IMG/VR virus record: IMGVR_UViG_3300026531_000053
Span: 1-31,949 of that record
DNA length: 31,949 nt
Source: a virus
Reading direction: 5' to 3' (one strand)
The notes under the pieces are model-generated. The model did not search any database and had not been told where the DNA came from. It saw only the letters and a list, made by a program, of their open reading frames with translations. Shown here in pieces: positions 22,851-30,774 of the stretch (the stretch's first letter is position 1; each line of letters begins with the position of its first letter). The position numbers and the translations under genes are program-made.

Positions 22851-22990
22851 AATTGTAGTAATATAATTAGATATGCTATAATTACGCAGCAGAACCCTGT
22901 TATATCGTTCCATACATTTTTAAACTTCCCAAAAAATAGAAACAAAAGTCCTATTATAAATAATGCTATTGATAATCCAATTTCATTCAT
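22847..22990 (-). CDS. 47-residue membrane protein
   Basis: Starts MNEIGLSIALFIIGLLFLFF and has a second hydrophobic segment near its end (CCVIIAYLIILLQL). Between them is a short polar loop (GKFKNVWNDITG). Its TGA overlaps the start of the zinc-finger-like gene (ATGA). Two membrane segments in 47 residues resemble small phage inner-membrane proteins. Function unknown. Confidence 0.55.
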   Translation of the reverse strand: MNEIGLSIALFIIGLLFLFFGKFKNVWNDITGFCCVIIAYLIILLQL

Positions 22991-23011
22991 AATTATAAAA
23001 TTTATAATTAA

Positions 23012-23443
23012 TTACTCATTTTCCCATCGCTTTTGGTTTAGATAGGTTTCAGGATATGCTTTGGCAATACCTTTGTTTTGCCATAAGTAGTTATCATACA
23101 CTTTTATATATGCCATTGCTTTGGCTTTGTCGGCTAATGATAATTGCTTCCATAGGCGTTCTGCACGGGCTTTTTTGCCCATCTTGTTAGCATAAGTATC
23201 CCAAAACTTTGGAAAAGACAGATCCGGTGTAACCGGTTTCACTTCAAACACCTTTTTGTTTTGCTTAAAAAAATCAATTCCGGAGATATGGAACGGAAAA
23301 TTATCTTTTAAAATAGACTGTGCCTGTTTCCGTGGCTCTGCCTCTGACTGATAGTGGTAACTCTCAATAAATCCGTTATTGAAATACCGGAAAAAGAAGG
23401 CTACCGGTTTGTCTTTTACTTGTATTATATATGCTTTTTTCAT
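23012..23443 (-). CDS. Early-operon protein with replisome-organiser-like C-terminus
   Basis: 143 residues. The C-terminal half (FWDTYANKMGKKARAERLWK ... YPETYLNQKRWENE) fits the short motif at the end of many phage replication/DnaT-like proteins: 'F...Y..K.gK..A...W..L' and 'P.TYLnq.rWe'. The N-terminal half is a short alpha/beta segment (KAYIIQVKDKPVAFFFRYF). Mu replicates by transposition and needs the host replisome, so a role in loading host replication proteins is conceivable. Confidence 0.55.
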   Translation of the reverse strand: MKKAYIIQVKDKPVAFFFRYFNNGFIESYHYQSEAEPRKQAQSILKDNFPFHISGIDFFKQNKKVFEVKPVTPDLSFPKFWDTYANKMGKKARAERLWKQLSLADKAKAMAYIKVYDNYLWQNKGIAKAYPETYLNQKRWENE

Positions 23444-23444
23444 C

Positions 23445-23792
23445 TTATAAAAGTTTATCTAATTGGTTAAAAACAGATCTGACATATAGGCTGATATGCT
23501 CCGGCGTTTCTACCTCAAACAGTACATTGTACAGGGTGTATGCCTCCGGATAGTTCAGCTTTAACTTAAACTCTTTCTTTTTGAGCGGATTGAGTTGTTT
23601 GTCCACCAAACTTTTGGCGAGCTTTTCGGTAAGTTTCAACGCCGTTTGATACGCCAATGTTCTTTCTTTTGATATTTGAGACTTGCCGTTTACCATAATA
23701 TCATCACGGCTCATTAGCCAATAGCGCATAGTGGTTACAGCAGCTTCGAGCTGTGGCAGTGTGAGTTTTATAGGTATTTTTATCAGTATCAT
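23445..23792 (-). CDS. Early-operon hypothetical protein (115 residues)
   Basis: Mostly helical with a Lys-rich middle (PLKKKEFKLKLNYPEA) and no recognised motif. It is packed tightly in the operon, with 1 nt to its neighbours on each side. Function unknown. Confidence 0.55.
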   Translation of the reverse strand: MILIKIPIKLTLPQLEAAVTTMRYWLMSRDDIMVNGKSQISKERTLAYQTALKLTEKLAKSLVDKQLNPLKKKEFKLKLNYPEAYTLYNVLFEVETPEHISLYVRSVFNQLDKLL

Positions 23793-23793
23793 T

Positions 23794-24066
23794 TTATTTG
23801 ACTATTACACGCTCCAAAGCGTATATGGTTTTTTTAAGTTCTTCGGGAGTTTGGTCTTTGAGCAGTTTTTTTGCCGGTGTCCGCGTGGCGATGAAACGCC
23901 CTAAACGGTTTAAATCGGCTACTTCGCCAAATTTGGGGTGGGTTGTTGTCCATCCGAGCTGATGTGCCAAGCTCAATATATAGCGGTGGGCTTGGTTGTC
24001 TTTGTCAAACAGGGCATACTTATAGTAGCTCTGTTTGTTTTGGGTTTGTGTTTTTGTGGCATTCAT
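23794..24066 (-). CDS. Early-operon hypothetical protein (90 residues)
   Basis: Basic, helical protein (RYILSLAHQLGWTTTHPKFG, then a C-terminal LKKTIYALERVIVK helix). Tight operon spacing (1 nt to both neighbours). Mu-like phages usually carry gemA/gp16-like proteins in this region, but the motif of that family is not visible here. Confidence 0.55.
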   Translation of the reverse strand: MNATKTQTQNKQSYYKYALFDKDNQAHRYILSLAHQLGWTTTHPKFGEVADLNRLGRFIATRTPAKKLLKDQTPEELKKTIYALERVIVK

Positions 24067-24067
24067 A

Positions 24068-24232
24068 TTATTGTTCTTTTATAGGGTTCGGATATGAATT
24101 TTCGACCGGCTTACGCGAGCGATGAACAGGGGGGACCCGGTAACCGAGTATAGGGTTTATCTTATGGTTCCACCAGTCAGCCGGAATGCCGGTTTGTTTT
24201 CGTTTGTTGTATTTGCGTTTTTTCTTTTTCAT
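24068..24232 (-). CDS. Small very basic protein
   Basis: 54 residues from the ATG at 24232 (MKKKKRKYNKRKQTGIPADW); a GTG at 24277 would add 15 residues that overlap a stable hairpin. The first 12 residues are almost all Lys/Arg and the rest is polar with Pro and Trp (ADWWNHKINPILGYRVPPVH). Nucleic-acid binding is likely from charge alone. Function unknown. Confidence 0.5.
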   Translation of the reverse strand: MKKKKRKYNKRKQTGIPADWWNHKINPILGYRVPPVHRSRKPVENSYPNPIKEQ

Positions 24233-24235
24233 TAG

Positions 24236-24282
24236 ATCCCGTGCCGGGTTGCGAATCCGGATGACAGACGCACTCACGGGAT
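24236..24282 (-). promoter_or_regulatory. Leader hairpin before the small basic gene
   Basis: ATCCCGTG/CACGGGAT arms (24236-24243 with 24275-24282) enclose a CCGG/CCGG stem (24244-24247 with 24257-24260). It ends 3 bases before the ATG at 24232. It could occlude translation or mark an RNA processing site. There is no T-run, so it is not an obvious terminator. Confidence 0.4.
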
Positions 24283-24293
24283 TGGTTTACACC

Positions 24294-24485
24294 CTACTTA
24301 AATTGTTTGCGACCTTCGTCTAATCTTTTGGTGTATTTTTGCAAGGCGTTTATCTCTTCATCGGTGTAGGGTGCCGCCTGCTTTACCCACTCACCGGTGC
24401 CGGTTCTTATCACATACTTGCCGTTTACCTTTACGGCGTTGATATTCTTAATTACGATGTCTATATCGGGGGCTCTTTTACTCAT
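24294..24485 (-). CDS. Small early-operon protein (63 residues)
   Basis: Begins MSKRAPDIDIVIKNINAVKV, followed by short strands (YVIRTGTGEWVK) and a C-terminal helix (DEEINALQKYTKRLDEGRKQ). Operon position between DUF3164 and the basic small gene. No family recognised. Confidence 0.5.
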   Translation of the reverse strand: MSKRAPDIDIVIKNINAVKVNGKYVIRTGTGEWVKQAAPYTDEEINALQKYTKRLDEGRKQFK

Positions 24486-24517
24486 AATATAGCTTTTAAA
24501 GGGTTAATAATAGGTGT

Positions 24518-25171
24518 TTAAAGTGCCGAAAACTGAATAACAATATCTTTCCATTTGCCGTTTTCGTCCTTTTCATACGCACGAACATATTGTGCAATGC
24601 CTACTACTACTTGGCTGTTTTCTAACAGCTCAAAGTTTTTGGTAAGTTCCGGATCATTAATTTCTCGGACTTCTTTCCGGATTTTTGCCAACAAACGCGG
24701 GTCGTAGTCACCCTCTTTGTTTTTGCTCATTATAGTATCGAGTATGCTATAAACCAATTTGCTGCGTTCGGCAAATTTTTTGCGAAAAAACTCTTTGATG
24801 CCTTCAATGGCCACATAGGCTTCTTCTGTAAATGCCATTTTTTCGGGACGGTCTATTACTATTTTTTTTGTTTTATCCTCATTTTGTAGGCTGAACGATT
24901 TGCGATTTTTTGGCATTTCTTTTTCGTGTAATTCAAACAAACGTTTATACATTTCACTTGCCTTGTCAAGAGTGCTATATTTTAAATGTTTTAACTCTTT
25001 ATGCACTTCTTTAAACGAGTTTACCGTAACTTCGACAAAGTCGTTTTTTTCTTGCTCAAAAGCTTTGATTTTGCGTTTTTGCAGTAGCTTTTGCTCTTTT
25101 TGTTTTTCTTCAAGCAAGGCTTGAAGTTCTTCGACTGATAGTTCTTTCGGGTCTTTTACTTGATTACTCAT
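24518..25171 (-). CDS. DUF3164 family protein
   Basis: 217 residues. The pattern of DUF3164 is visible: helical N-terminus (ELQALLEEKQKEQKLL), the central SFSLQNEDKTKKIVIDRPEK segment, and a C-terminus with GDYDPRLLAKIRKEVREIND followed by a sequence ending DIVIQFSAL. The family is a regular member of the early operon of Mu-like phages, downstream of B. Its function is unknown. It overlaps the upstream gene by 8 nt. Confidence 0.8.
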   Translation of the reverse strand: MSNQVKDPKELSVEELQALLEEKQKEQKLLQKRKIKAFEQEKNDFVEVTVNSFKEVHKELKHLKYSTLDKASEMYKRLFELHEKEMPKNRKSFSLQNEDKTKKIVIDRPEKMAFTEEAYVAIEGIKEFFRKKFAERSKLVYSILDTIMSKNKEGDYDPRLLAKIRKEVREINDPELTKNFELLENSQVVVGIAQYVRAYEKDENGKWKDIVIQFSAL

Positions 25172-25490
25172 TTTTAGTATTTTTTTGTTGGTTAATCTTT
25201 TGTTTTTGGGCTTGGTAATTGTGCCAGTCTATAATGTTGATATACGCCGTTGATTGTTGGCGACAGAGTTCATACGCATAGGTAATGGCGTTGCGCTCGC
25301 TACGGGTGTAGGGCGATGCTTTTGCCACTACTTGACGGTAGGCTTTCTTTAAAGCCGTGTAGTTCTTAATGCCTATTGCCGGTAGCTTGGCAAAGGGATA
25401 CAGTATTTTACCGGTGGACGAATAACGCTTGTCCGGCGGTAAATGTAGTCGGGTTAACCGGTGTAGTTGCTTAAACTTTTCTGCACTCAT
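25164..25490 (-). CDS. Early-operon hypothetical protein (108 residues)
   Basis: Basic protein (HLPPDKRYSSTGKILYPFAK) with a helical C-terminal half ending in a Gln/Lys/Asn-rich tail (AQKQKINQQKNTKNE). It overlaps both neighbours in the operon (8 and 20 nt). No motif recognised. Confidence 0.5.
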   Translation of the reverse strand: MSAEKFKQLHRLTRLHLPPDKRYSSTGKILYPFAKLPAIGIKNYTALKKAYRQVVAKASPYTRSERNAITYAYELCRQQSTAYINIIDWHNYQAQKQKINQQKNTKNE

Positions 25491-25668
25491 CTTGTAGTTG
25501 TTTTAGTTGGTTCATATATCTGCGATAGTCCTTTTGAAAATCGGCTCGCAGTTGGGGGCTCAAATCCGGTGTATTAATTAAAATAGATTTGACCACCCAT
25601 AAACGCTTTTGTAAGCGGTTTATCCGGTTTATTCTTTGTTGCTTTGTTAATTTTTCGTCTGATGTCAT
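25471..25668 (-). CDS. Small helical basic protein overlapping its upstream gene
   Basis: 65 residues from the ATG at 25668 (MTSDEKLTKQQRINRINRLQ); an in-frame ATG at 25710 is also possible. Strongly helical and basic (RADFQKDYRRYMNQLKQLQD). It overlaps the end of the 127-residue gene by 95 nt in another frame, unusually much for this compact operon. Confidence 0.45.
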   Translation of the reverse strand: MTSDEKLTKQQRINRINRLQKRLWVVKSILINTPDLSPQLRADFQKDYRRYMNQLKQLQDECRKV

Positions 25669-25957
25669 TGATAATGGGTTTTGGATAGGTTTTGATGCTA
25701 TAAATGTCACGGGTTATCATGCTTAAAAGCAAAGACCGTTTGATGTTAATGGACTTAACGCCTTTGAGCTGTAAAAAACGGCGTTCGGTGCGCTTAAATT
25801 CACGCACATACCACCGGAATAACTTGCCGTTGATAAGCATTAGTTGCATTTCGGTAGGTGTAAGGGCAAAGTGTCCGCACCACACCGTAAAACCGCTTAT
25901 TACGAGATTGTTATACTCGCTGTCGGTTAGTTTTACAAGGGTTTTGAAGCTTTTCAT
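25574..25957 (-). CDS. Early-operon protein (127 residues)
   Basis: Start chosen at the ATG at 25957, which overlaps the stop of the MuB-like gene (ATGA). The frame is open further upstream inside that gene but is not used there. It contains TVWCGHFALTPTEMQLMLIN and a basic middle (REFKRTERRFLQLKGVKSIN). Its last 30 or so codons share DNA with the next gene in another frame. Function unknown. Confidence 0.5.
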   Translation of the reverse strand: MKSFKTLVKLTDSEYNNLVISGFTVWCGHFALTPTEMQLMLINGKLFRWYVREFKRTERRFLQLKGVKSINIKRSLLLSMITRDIYSIKTYPKPIINDIRRKINKATKNKPDKPLTKAFMGGQIYFN

Positions 25958-26811
25958 ACTGCTGTTTTTTGTAGTTCTTGGTATTTTTCCACAATACGTT
26001 TTACACGCCGCAAATCGCCACCGCTTTCTTGGTGTATTTGCTTGTATTGTTGCACACTCAAACCCACCAGTCCGTTGGCTTCGCATACGGCTTTGATGTC
26101 TTGATAGGTGGCGGGTTGGGTTTGGATAAATTTTCGCCCTATACGCGATAGTATTTCGCGGTATCCGCGTTTGTCGCGCTTGGCGTTTTTTTCTATCTGT
26201 ATAGCCAAAAACGGAGCACCCGAAAGCACAAAGGCGGCGTGTCCGTCGAGTTGGTTATACAGGTCTATATAAAGCATAAAAGGAGTGTCTTTCAGTTTGT
26301 CGGCTTCATCGAGTATCACCACAGGGCGGTGCATACTTTTAAGGGTATTGACCGTTAGTTGTATCATTTCGTGCAGGCGAAGCCCGGCACTTTCGCGTCC
26401 CATTGCCCGAAGCAATTCGGCTATAAAGGTGCGTTGCGTAAAGTGAAAAGCACACTGCAAATACACCACGTTGTTGTGCGTGCGTTCGTAGGTGCGGTAG
26501 GTGTGTGTTTTGCCGGCACCGGCATCACCGGTAACGGCTATGCTGATACTGCGCTCTTGGGCTACTTCTATCAACTTGGTGAGCTTGGCAAATTGCGATG
26601 TTTGGGCGGTTTGCCAACCGGACAGGTTAATACCGAGATTTGCTTGTGCTTTTTGCCACAATTCGTCGGATATTTTGTCCCATTTGCCGTTGATAATGTT
26701 GCTTACATTGGCAGGGCTGATGCCTGCACGCACCGCCAGTTTGTTCTGACTGTGCTTGGTTTTAAGCTGTGTTAAAACCTTTGCGATTTGTTGTTTTTGT
26801 AGGGTGTTCAT
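25954..26811 (-). CDS. MuB-like AAA ATPase (transposition target selector)
   Basis: 285 residues. The N-terminus carries a helix-turn-helix (NKLAVRAGISPANVSNIING, about 23-42), as in Mu B. The AAA core shows Walker A TGDAGAGKT (94-102), Walker B VVILDEADKL (about 163-172) and sensor 1 FVLSGAPF. MuB binds target DNA, recruits MuA and provides target immunity. It is the gene immediately after the transposase, as in Mu. The C-terminal helical region (LRRVKRIVEKYQELQ) is the expected DNA-binding end. Confidence 0.9.
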   Translation of the reverse strand: MNTLQKQQIAKVLTQLKTKHSQNKLAVRAGISPANVSNIINGKWDKISDELWQKAQANLGINLSGWQTAQTSQFAKLTKLIEVAQERSISIAVTGDAGAGKTHTYRTYERTHNNVVYLQCAFHFTQRTFIAELLRAMGRESAGLRLHEMIQLTVNTLKSMHRPVVILDEADKLKDTPFMLYIDLYNQLDGHAAFVLSGAPFLAIQIEKNAKRDKRGYREILSRIGRKFIQTQPATYQDIKAVCEANGLVGLSVQQYKQIHQESGGDLRRVKRIVEKYQELQKTAV

Positions 26812-26847
26812 ATTATTAGTTTTTAGTTGATAGTTATTAGTTGTTAG

Positions 26848-26874
26848 AGATTGCTTTACTGCGTTCGCAATGAC
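26848..26874 (-). repeat. REP-like palindromic sequence between transposase and MuB-like genes
   Basis: On the minus strand it reads GTCATTGCGAACGCAGTAAAGCAATCT. It forms a small imperfect palindrome (ATTGC ... GCAAT) like the GTCATTGCGA...GAAGCAATC dispersed repeats known from many bacterial genomes. It is the only gap above 50 bases inside the early operon upstream of MuB (26812-26883). A weak terminator or mRNA-stability role is possible. Confidence 0.4.
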
Positions 26875-26883
26875 ATTTATTGA

Positions 26884-28893
26884 CTATAATTCGTTGAGCC
26901 AGTCTTCTTCGGCTTGGCTACGCAGTTGTTTGGGTGCGTTGCCTGCTGTTTTGAGCACCAGCTCGGCATCATCGGTTCCGTTTTTCAGTATTTGGTTTTG
27001 ATGCGCTATCAGTGCATTATTGTCAATGCCTGTGCGGGCTACCATTTGGTTATATTGTTCTTGTATTCGTTGGCGTTCTATATCACGGGTTTCAAATTCG
27101 GCTTGCCAACGTTGTTTATCGCCTGTATTCATCAGTATTGGCACTTGCACGTGTTCGTGTTTAAGCTCGGCTACGGCAACTACTTGCATACCGGCACCTG
27201 TGGATACCAGTAGTTCTATTTGCTCTAAATTATCTGGGTCATACCGGCGATACAGTTTGGTTCCGGTGTAGTTTTCGCGGAAGTCAATATCGGGTAGCCC
27301 TTGACTGTTATATACTTCGTATTCGTAGGTTTCGCCGGATATATCGAGTGTTATACCGCCACGGGTGTATTGTCGCGGGCGTGGTGTGGTAACCCAGAAT
27401 ATGCGTTTGATTTCGTCAGCCGACAGCGGTTGCGACACGATAGCCGGCTGTGCATATACTTGGTTTCTGGTTTTGCCTTTTATGGTGCTGTGCGGGGCAT
27501 TGTTCCATTGAGCCACGCTTATCTGCCACGCGCGTATTACTTCGTTCAGGTCGGGAAGCAAGTCGGTGTTTGACCATTTGTTACCAGCCGGGTCGGTTTG
27601 TTTTTGGCGGATCACTTCCATATTTACTTTACTCTGCGCCCTACGGCTCATAGGACTTTGCCGGTCGGAGAACCACCAACGGCTGATTACCTGTGTTTGC
27701 AGGTTTTTAAACAGCAACTCTGCCGGCCCGTGTGCTTTGACACGGTGCGGGTAATGGGTGCCGCCTTTGGCTACCAGTTGGTTGTATAGTTGCTGTGTGC
27801 CGGTGGTCAGGTGTCCACTTTGGTGGTCGTAAGTAATGAGATAGGGGCGTGCTTGGGCGGTTTGTGCCGCCATTTTCATTGCCCGGAAGTGATCGGTATG
27901 GTCTTCGGTATGGCTGATGCTGTAACCGATGATTTTTTCACTGTAAACGTCAAAAACAGGGTCTATTTTGAGTTTGGCAGCCATTTTCAGCTGATTGTCA
28001 AAATAGTGTATCATATCGAGTTTAGAGCCGTCTATTACCCAGTATGCGTTGGGGAAAAGGGCTGTTTTTTGCAGTTTAAGGTAGTGGCTGTATAGTTTTT
28101 GCCATTCGCCTACACCGTCGCGGATGAGTGTCCATACGCGTTTTTGTTTGGGGCGGTGTAGCCAGCTGTATATAGCCGATTGGTCAAGCCGTGGCCAATT
28201 ATTGGCAGCGGCCGCTTGCTGATACATTTCGGCGAGCATTGGCACAGTAGGTTTATTGACAAGGCAGTATTGCGACAGCAGATAGTCTGCCACGGCACCG
28301 GTTATTTTGGCACGGTTGGTATTGTTCCAACGGTGTGCGTGCCGGTTGATAACCGCCTGTGCTTGCAGTTTTTTGTATTGTTTGACTATGGTGCTCAAAC
28401 GGGTGCGACTGGTGGGTAGCATACAGTTGGAGTCTGTGGCTATAAGCTGTCGCACCGCCGAGCCAAAAGCCGATACCGAGCCAAATCCGAGTGATTTGAT
28501 AATGGATTTGTTGATGTTAGTGAGCAAATTCAGATACCGGCATTCTTGTTTATATAGATTAATGTATTGTTCGGGCAGTTTGCGACCGTCCGGTAAGCGA
28601 TAATTTTCTATGGTTTGGTTATCATCCGCCGTAAGTGTAAACAAGGGGTTGTTATAAATGCTTTGCCGGTGGTAATAGTCCATTACATTTCCATAAGTGG
28701 CGGTAATGAGCTGTTTATAGTGGTCTTTGAGTGTATCGAAGCGTATCAATAGCTTGCGCCGGTCGTCCGGATCTTTGATAAACTCCCAGCTGGCGGATTG
28801 GCGGTGATTGGCCAACTTTATAGTATTGCTTTTTATCCCCGCTTTTTCGGCTTCGCTAAACGCTAGATATAGTATGTTATTGACAATTTTCAT
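26884..28893 (-). CDS. MuA-like DDE transposase
   Basis: 669 residues, close to Mu A (663). The catalytic triad is visible: D288 in YWVIDGSKLD, D356 in LITYDHQSGH and E392 in AHGPAELLFKNLQ. The N-terminal 250 residues hold DNA-binding helices for end sites, including a segment QQAAAANNWPRLDQSAIYSW that resembles the winged-helix end-binding part. A beta-barrel domain follows the core (about 490-560). It carries out strand transfer and replicative transposition, acting on the end repeats listed above. Confidence 0.9.
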   Translation of the reverse strand: MKIVNNILYLAFSEAEKAGIKSNTIKLANHRQSASWEFIKDPDDRRKLLIRFDTLKDHYKQLITATYGNVMDYYHRQSIYNNPLFTLTADDNQTIENYRLPDGRKLPEQYINLYKQECRYLNLLTNINKSIIKSLGFGSVSAFGSAVRQLIATDSNCMLPTSRTRLSTIVKQYKKLQAQAVINRHAHRWNNTNRAKITGAVADYLLSQYCLVNKPTVPMLAEMYQQAAAANNWPRLDQSAIYSWLHRPKQKRVWTLIRDGVGEWQKLYSHYLKLQKTALFPNAYWVIDGSKLDMIHYFDNQLKMAAKLKIDPVFDVYSEKIIGYSISHTEDHTDHFRAMKMAAQTAQARPYLITYDHQSGHLTTGTQQLYNQLVAKGGTHYPHRVKAHGPAELLFKNLQTQVISRWWFSDRQSPMSRRAQSKVNMEVIRQKQTDPAGNKWSNTDLLPDLNEVIRAWQISVAQWNNAPHSTIKGKTRNQVYAQPAIVSQPLSADEIKRIFWVTTPRPRQYTRGGITLDISGETYEYEVYNSQGLPDIDFRENYTGTKLYRRYDPDNLEQIELLVSTGAGMQVVAVAELKHEHVQVPILMNTGDKQRWQAEFETRDIERQRIQEQYNQMVARTGIDNNALIAHQNQILKNGTDDAELVLKTAGNAPKQLRSQAEEDWLNEL

Positions 28894-28901
28894 TTTGGCT
28901 C

Positions 28902-29102
28902 TTATACTATTGGTTGAAGCGCTTTGATAAGTCTTTCTAAATCAGAAAATATGGCTCTGCTTTTTTTTGAGATAGCCGGGCGCCTGCCTGTGGCTATCAT
29001 ATAGACATATTTTCGCGATACTTTATGTTTGGTTGCCAACAAACTCATTGAGCCTTTGAGTATTTTTACTTCTTTATCAGTAAATGGTGCGATATTTTTC
29101 AT
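28902..29102 (-). CDS. Small HTH regulator (Ner-like position)
   Basis: 66 residues, the first gene of the early operon. It contains an HTH-like stretch: LKGSMSLLATKHKVSRKYVY, then MIATGRRPAISKK. In Mu the equivalent position is ner, a Cro-like regulator that represses both early and repressor transcription. It begins 26-27 bases after a likely early transcript start. Confidence 0.65.
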   Translation of the reverse strand: MKNIAPFTDKEVKILKGSMSLLATKHKVSRKYVYMIATGRRPAISKKSRAIFSDLERLIKALQPIV

Positions 29103-29134
29103 ATCTTTGTCTTGTTTTAGTAACTTTTATAATG

Positions 29135-29154
29135 CAAATATACAGAATTTTCTG
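29135..29154 (-). promoter_or_regulatory. Early promoter -7 box with adjacent operator-like palindrome
   Basis: On the minus strand TATATTTG (complement of 29135-29142) fits the Bacteroidota -7 box; a TTG lies 17 bases upstream, slightly short of consensus. The palindrome CAGAATTTTCTG (29143-29154) touches the -7 box on its upstream side, so a bound repressor would block the promoter. On the plus strand TATCTTTG at 29102-29109 could be the -7 box for the repressor operon; no -33 was found for it. Confidence 0.5.
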
Positions 29155-29171
29155 AAACACAAGCCGGAAAT

Positions 29172-29855
29172 ATGAAAAAAAATACAGATATATCTGAAAG
29201 AATTAATCAACTGCTTGATTTTTTGAGTATTAGCAAAAATGAATTTGCTAAAAAATTAGGATATAATAGGTCGCAAACAGTGTATGATATAGTGAATGGT
29301 AAAGCTAAACCAAGTTTTGATTTCTTTAATAAGTTATTTAATTCAGAATATTCTGATATTGTAAGCCCAGAATGGTTGTTAACCGGTAAGGGTGAGATGC
29401 TGAAAGGTAAAGAGATGATCCCTGCCGGTGATGTAATAGAAAAAGACGGCATCAGCCCGATACCGCTGGTTGAACAAAGTGTGGTGGCGGGTTTTGGCAG
29501 TAGTGATTTTGCCATAACCGACAGAGATGTAAAAGAATACTATGTGGTGCCAAAGTTTAGATACCACAAGGTGGATTTTATGATTGAAGTATATGGAAAC
29601 AGTATGTATCCTAAATATAACAGCGGCGATATAGTTGCTTGCACCATTATAAACGACAGCCAGTTTATACAATGGAACAAACCGCACGTAGTAGGTACAA
29701 AATATCAAGGAATATTGGTCAAACGTATATTGCCGGGCAAAGACGATAATAGCGTAATATTAAAATCGGACAATAAGGATTATCCTCCTTTTGAAGTGCC
29801 TAAATCCGAAATAACTGGTATGGCACTGGTAGTGGGTGTAATTCGGTCGGAATAA
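29172..29855 (+). CDS. S24/LexA-like phage repressor
   Basis: 227 residues. Residues about 9-50 form a helix-turn-helix DNA-binding domain (FAKKLGYNRSQTVYDIVNGK). The C-terminus is an S24 peptidase domain: catalytic Ser in YGNSMYP (S144) and Lys in GILVKRI (K184). An Ala-Gly pair (A106-G107) lies 37-38 residues before the Ser, where LexA-type proteins cleave themselves, so RecA-stimulated induction is plausible. This differs from the Mu c repressor, which lacks a peptidase domain. It heads a rightward operon with the two genes that follow. Confidence 0.9.
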   Translation: MKKNTDISERINQLLDFLSISKNEFAKKLGYNRSQTVYDIVNGKAKPSFDFFNKLFNSEYSDIVSPEWLLTGKGEMLKGKEMIPAGDVIEKDGISPIPLVEQSVVAGFGSSDFAITDRDVKEYYVVPKFRYHKVDFMIEVYGNSMYPKYNSGDIVACTIINDSQFIQWNKPHVVGTKYQGILVKRILPGKDDNSVILKSDNKDYPPFEVPKSEITGMALVVGVIRSE

Positions 29856-29867
29856 AACATATACCTT

Positions 29868-30758
29868 ATGAAAAAAACAATTAATTATTATTTCTATTAT
29901 TTAGACCCTAACTTCAACGATTTCTTTTCTGATGAAAAAGTTGATGAGCTTAAAAAAGATTTGTCTCAATCATTATTAGAAGGATTTCAGAAAAACCCTA
30001 TTAATAATGAATATGTATTACTTAAAGATGGAATTGCAAAAGTATTGCCTAATACTATTAAAAAAGATGGTGATTTTATATATGCCGCCTTATCACGTAT
30101 CCAAACAGAAGGGCTTCCGCCTAAAACAGATAAAAACACATTAGATCCAAAAGATCTTGCCCTTAAAGATAATGAAGGCTTATTATATACAACACCATTT
30201 CTTTATAACTATAAGAAAAATATATTGATGTATCCATATATATCAAATGGTGTTCCTGTGTCAAGCGCCGTAAAATTTATGCAGTTAAACTTTACACCTC
30301 CTGACTTTAAACCGGTTAAGATATCTCATCCTGATGATTTGAATAGGTTTATTGAATCAGATAAATTCAATACTATTGAAATAGAAACTATTGTCCCAGA
30401 AATCATTAAGGATTTAGATGATGATTCGATTCAAGATATTTTAAAAGCAAGTAACAATTTTAGGGCTAAAAAAGTTTATGTAAGATTATCAGGTTCAAGA
30501 AAAGAAGGCCTTAATCCTTCGGAAGTTATAAAGACCGTAAAGAAGTTTTTTAAAGACGGAAGTGCTAATAAGTTAAAAGTATCTGCCGTAATAGATGAAG
30601 AAACCAATCAAAAGGAATTGTTTGATTTTGTTACAAAAAACATAAAAGGAAATATCGAAATAGAGCTCGGGAGAAATGCAAAATATTCTCACAGTGAATT
30701 AAGAGAAAAATTAATTGAGAAATATAATGAGTTATCTCGGTTTTTAGATATTATTTAA
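29868..30758 (+). CDS. RexA-like soluble protein (candidate exclusion sensor)
   Basis: 296 residues, starting 12 nt after the repressor. No signal peptide or membrane segment. AT-rich compared with the transposition genes. The layout repressor / ~280-300-residue soluble protein / 144-residue four-span membrane protein is exactly that of lambda cI-rexA-rexB. RexA is 279 residues. A similar run of features is visible: a 'DNEGLLY...PFLYNYKKNILMYP' segment (here LKDNEGLLYTTPFLYNYKKN) and a later strand-rich part (AKKVYVRLSGSRKEGLNPSE). I infer a superinfection-exclusion/abortive-infection sensor. Sequence homology to RexA is suggestive at best. Confidence 0.5.
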   Translation: MKKTINYYFYYLDPNFNDFFSDEKVDELKKDLSQSLLEGFQKNPINNEYVLLKDGIAKVLPNTIKKDGDFIYAALSRIQTEGLPPKTDKNTLDPKDLALKDNEGLLYTTPFLYNYKKNILMYPYISNGVPVSSAVKFMQLNFTPPDFKPVKISHPDDLNRFIESDKFNTIEIETIVPEIIKDLDDDSIQDILKASNNFRAKKVYVRLSGSRKEGLNPSEVIKTVKKFFKDGSANKLKVSAVIDEETNQKELFDFVTKNIKGNIEIELGRNAKYSHSELREKLIEKYNELSRFLDII

Positions 30759-30774
30759 TTTATATATTTGTGTG

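Noticed and set aside
24236-24282. tRNA or tRNA-like element (TTCGCAA loop between short stems)
   Set aside because: Only about 47 bases, no anticodon arm or acceptor of proper length.
22562-29102. Gam-like nuclease inhibitor in the early operon
   Set aside because: Many Mu-like phages have one, but none of the early proteins shows the Gam pattern; absence noted, not called.
30763-30770. TATATTTG as a separate promoter for the RexB-like gene
   Set aside because: It ends four bases before the ATG in very AT-rich DNA with no -33 box; chance is likely, although lambda rexB does have its own promoter.
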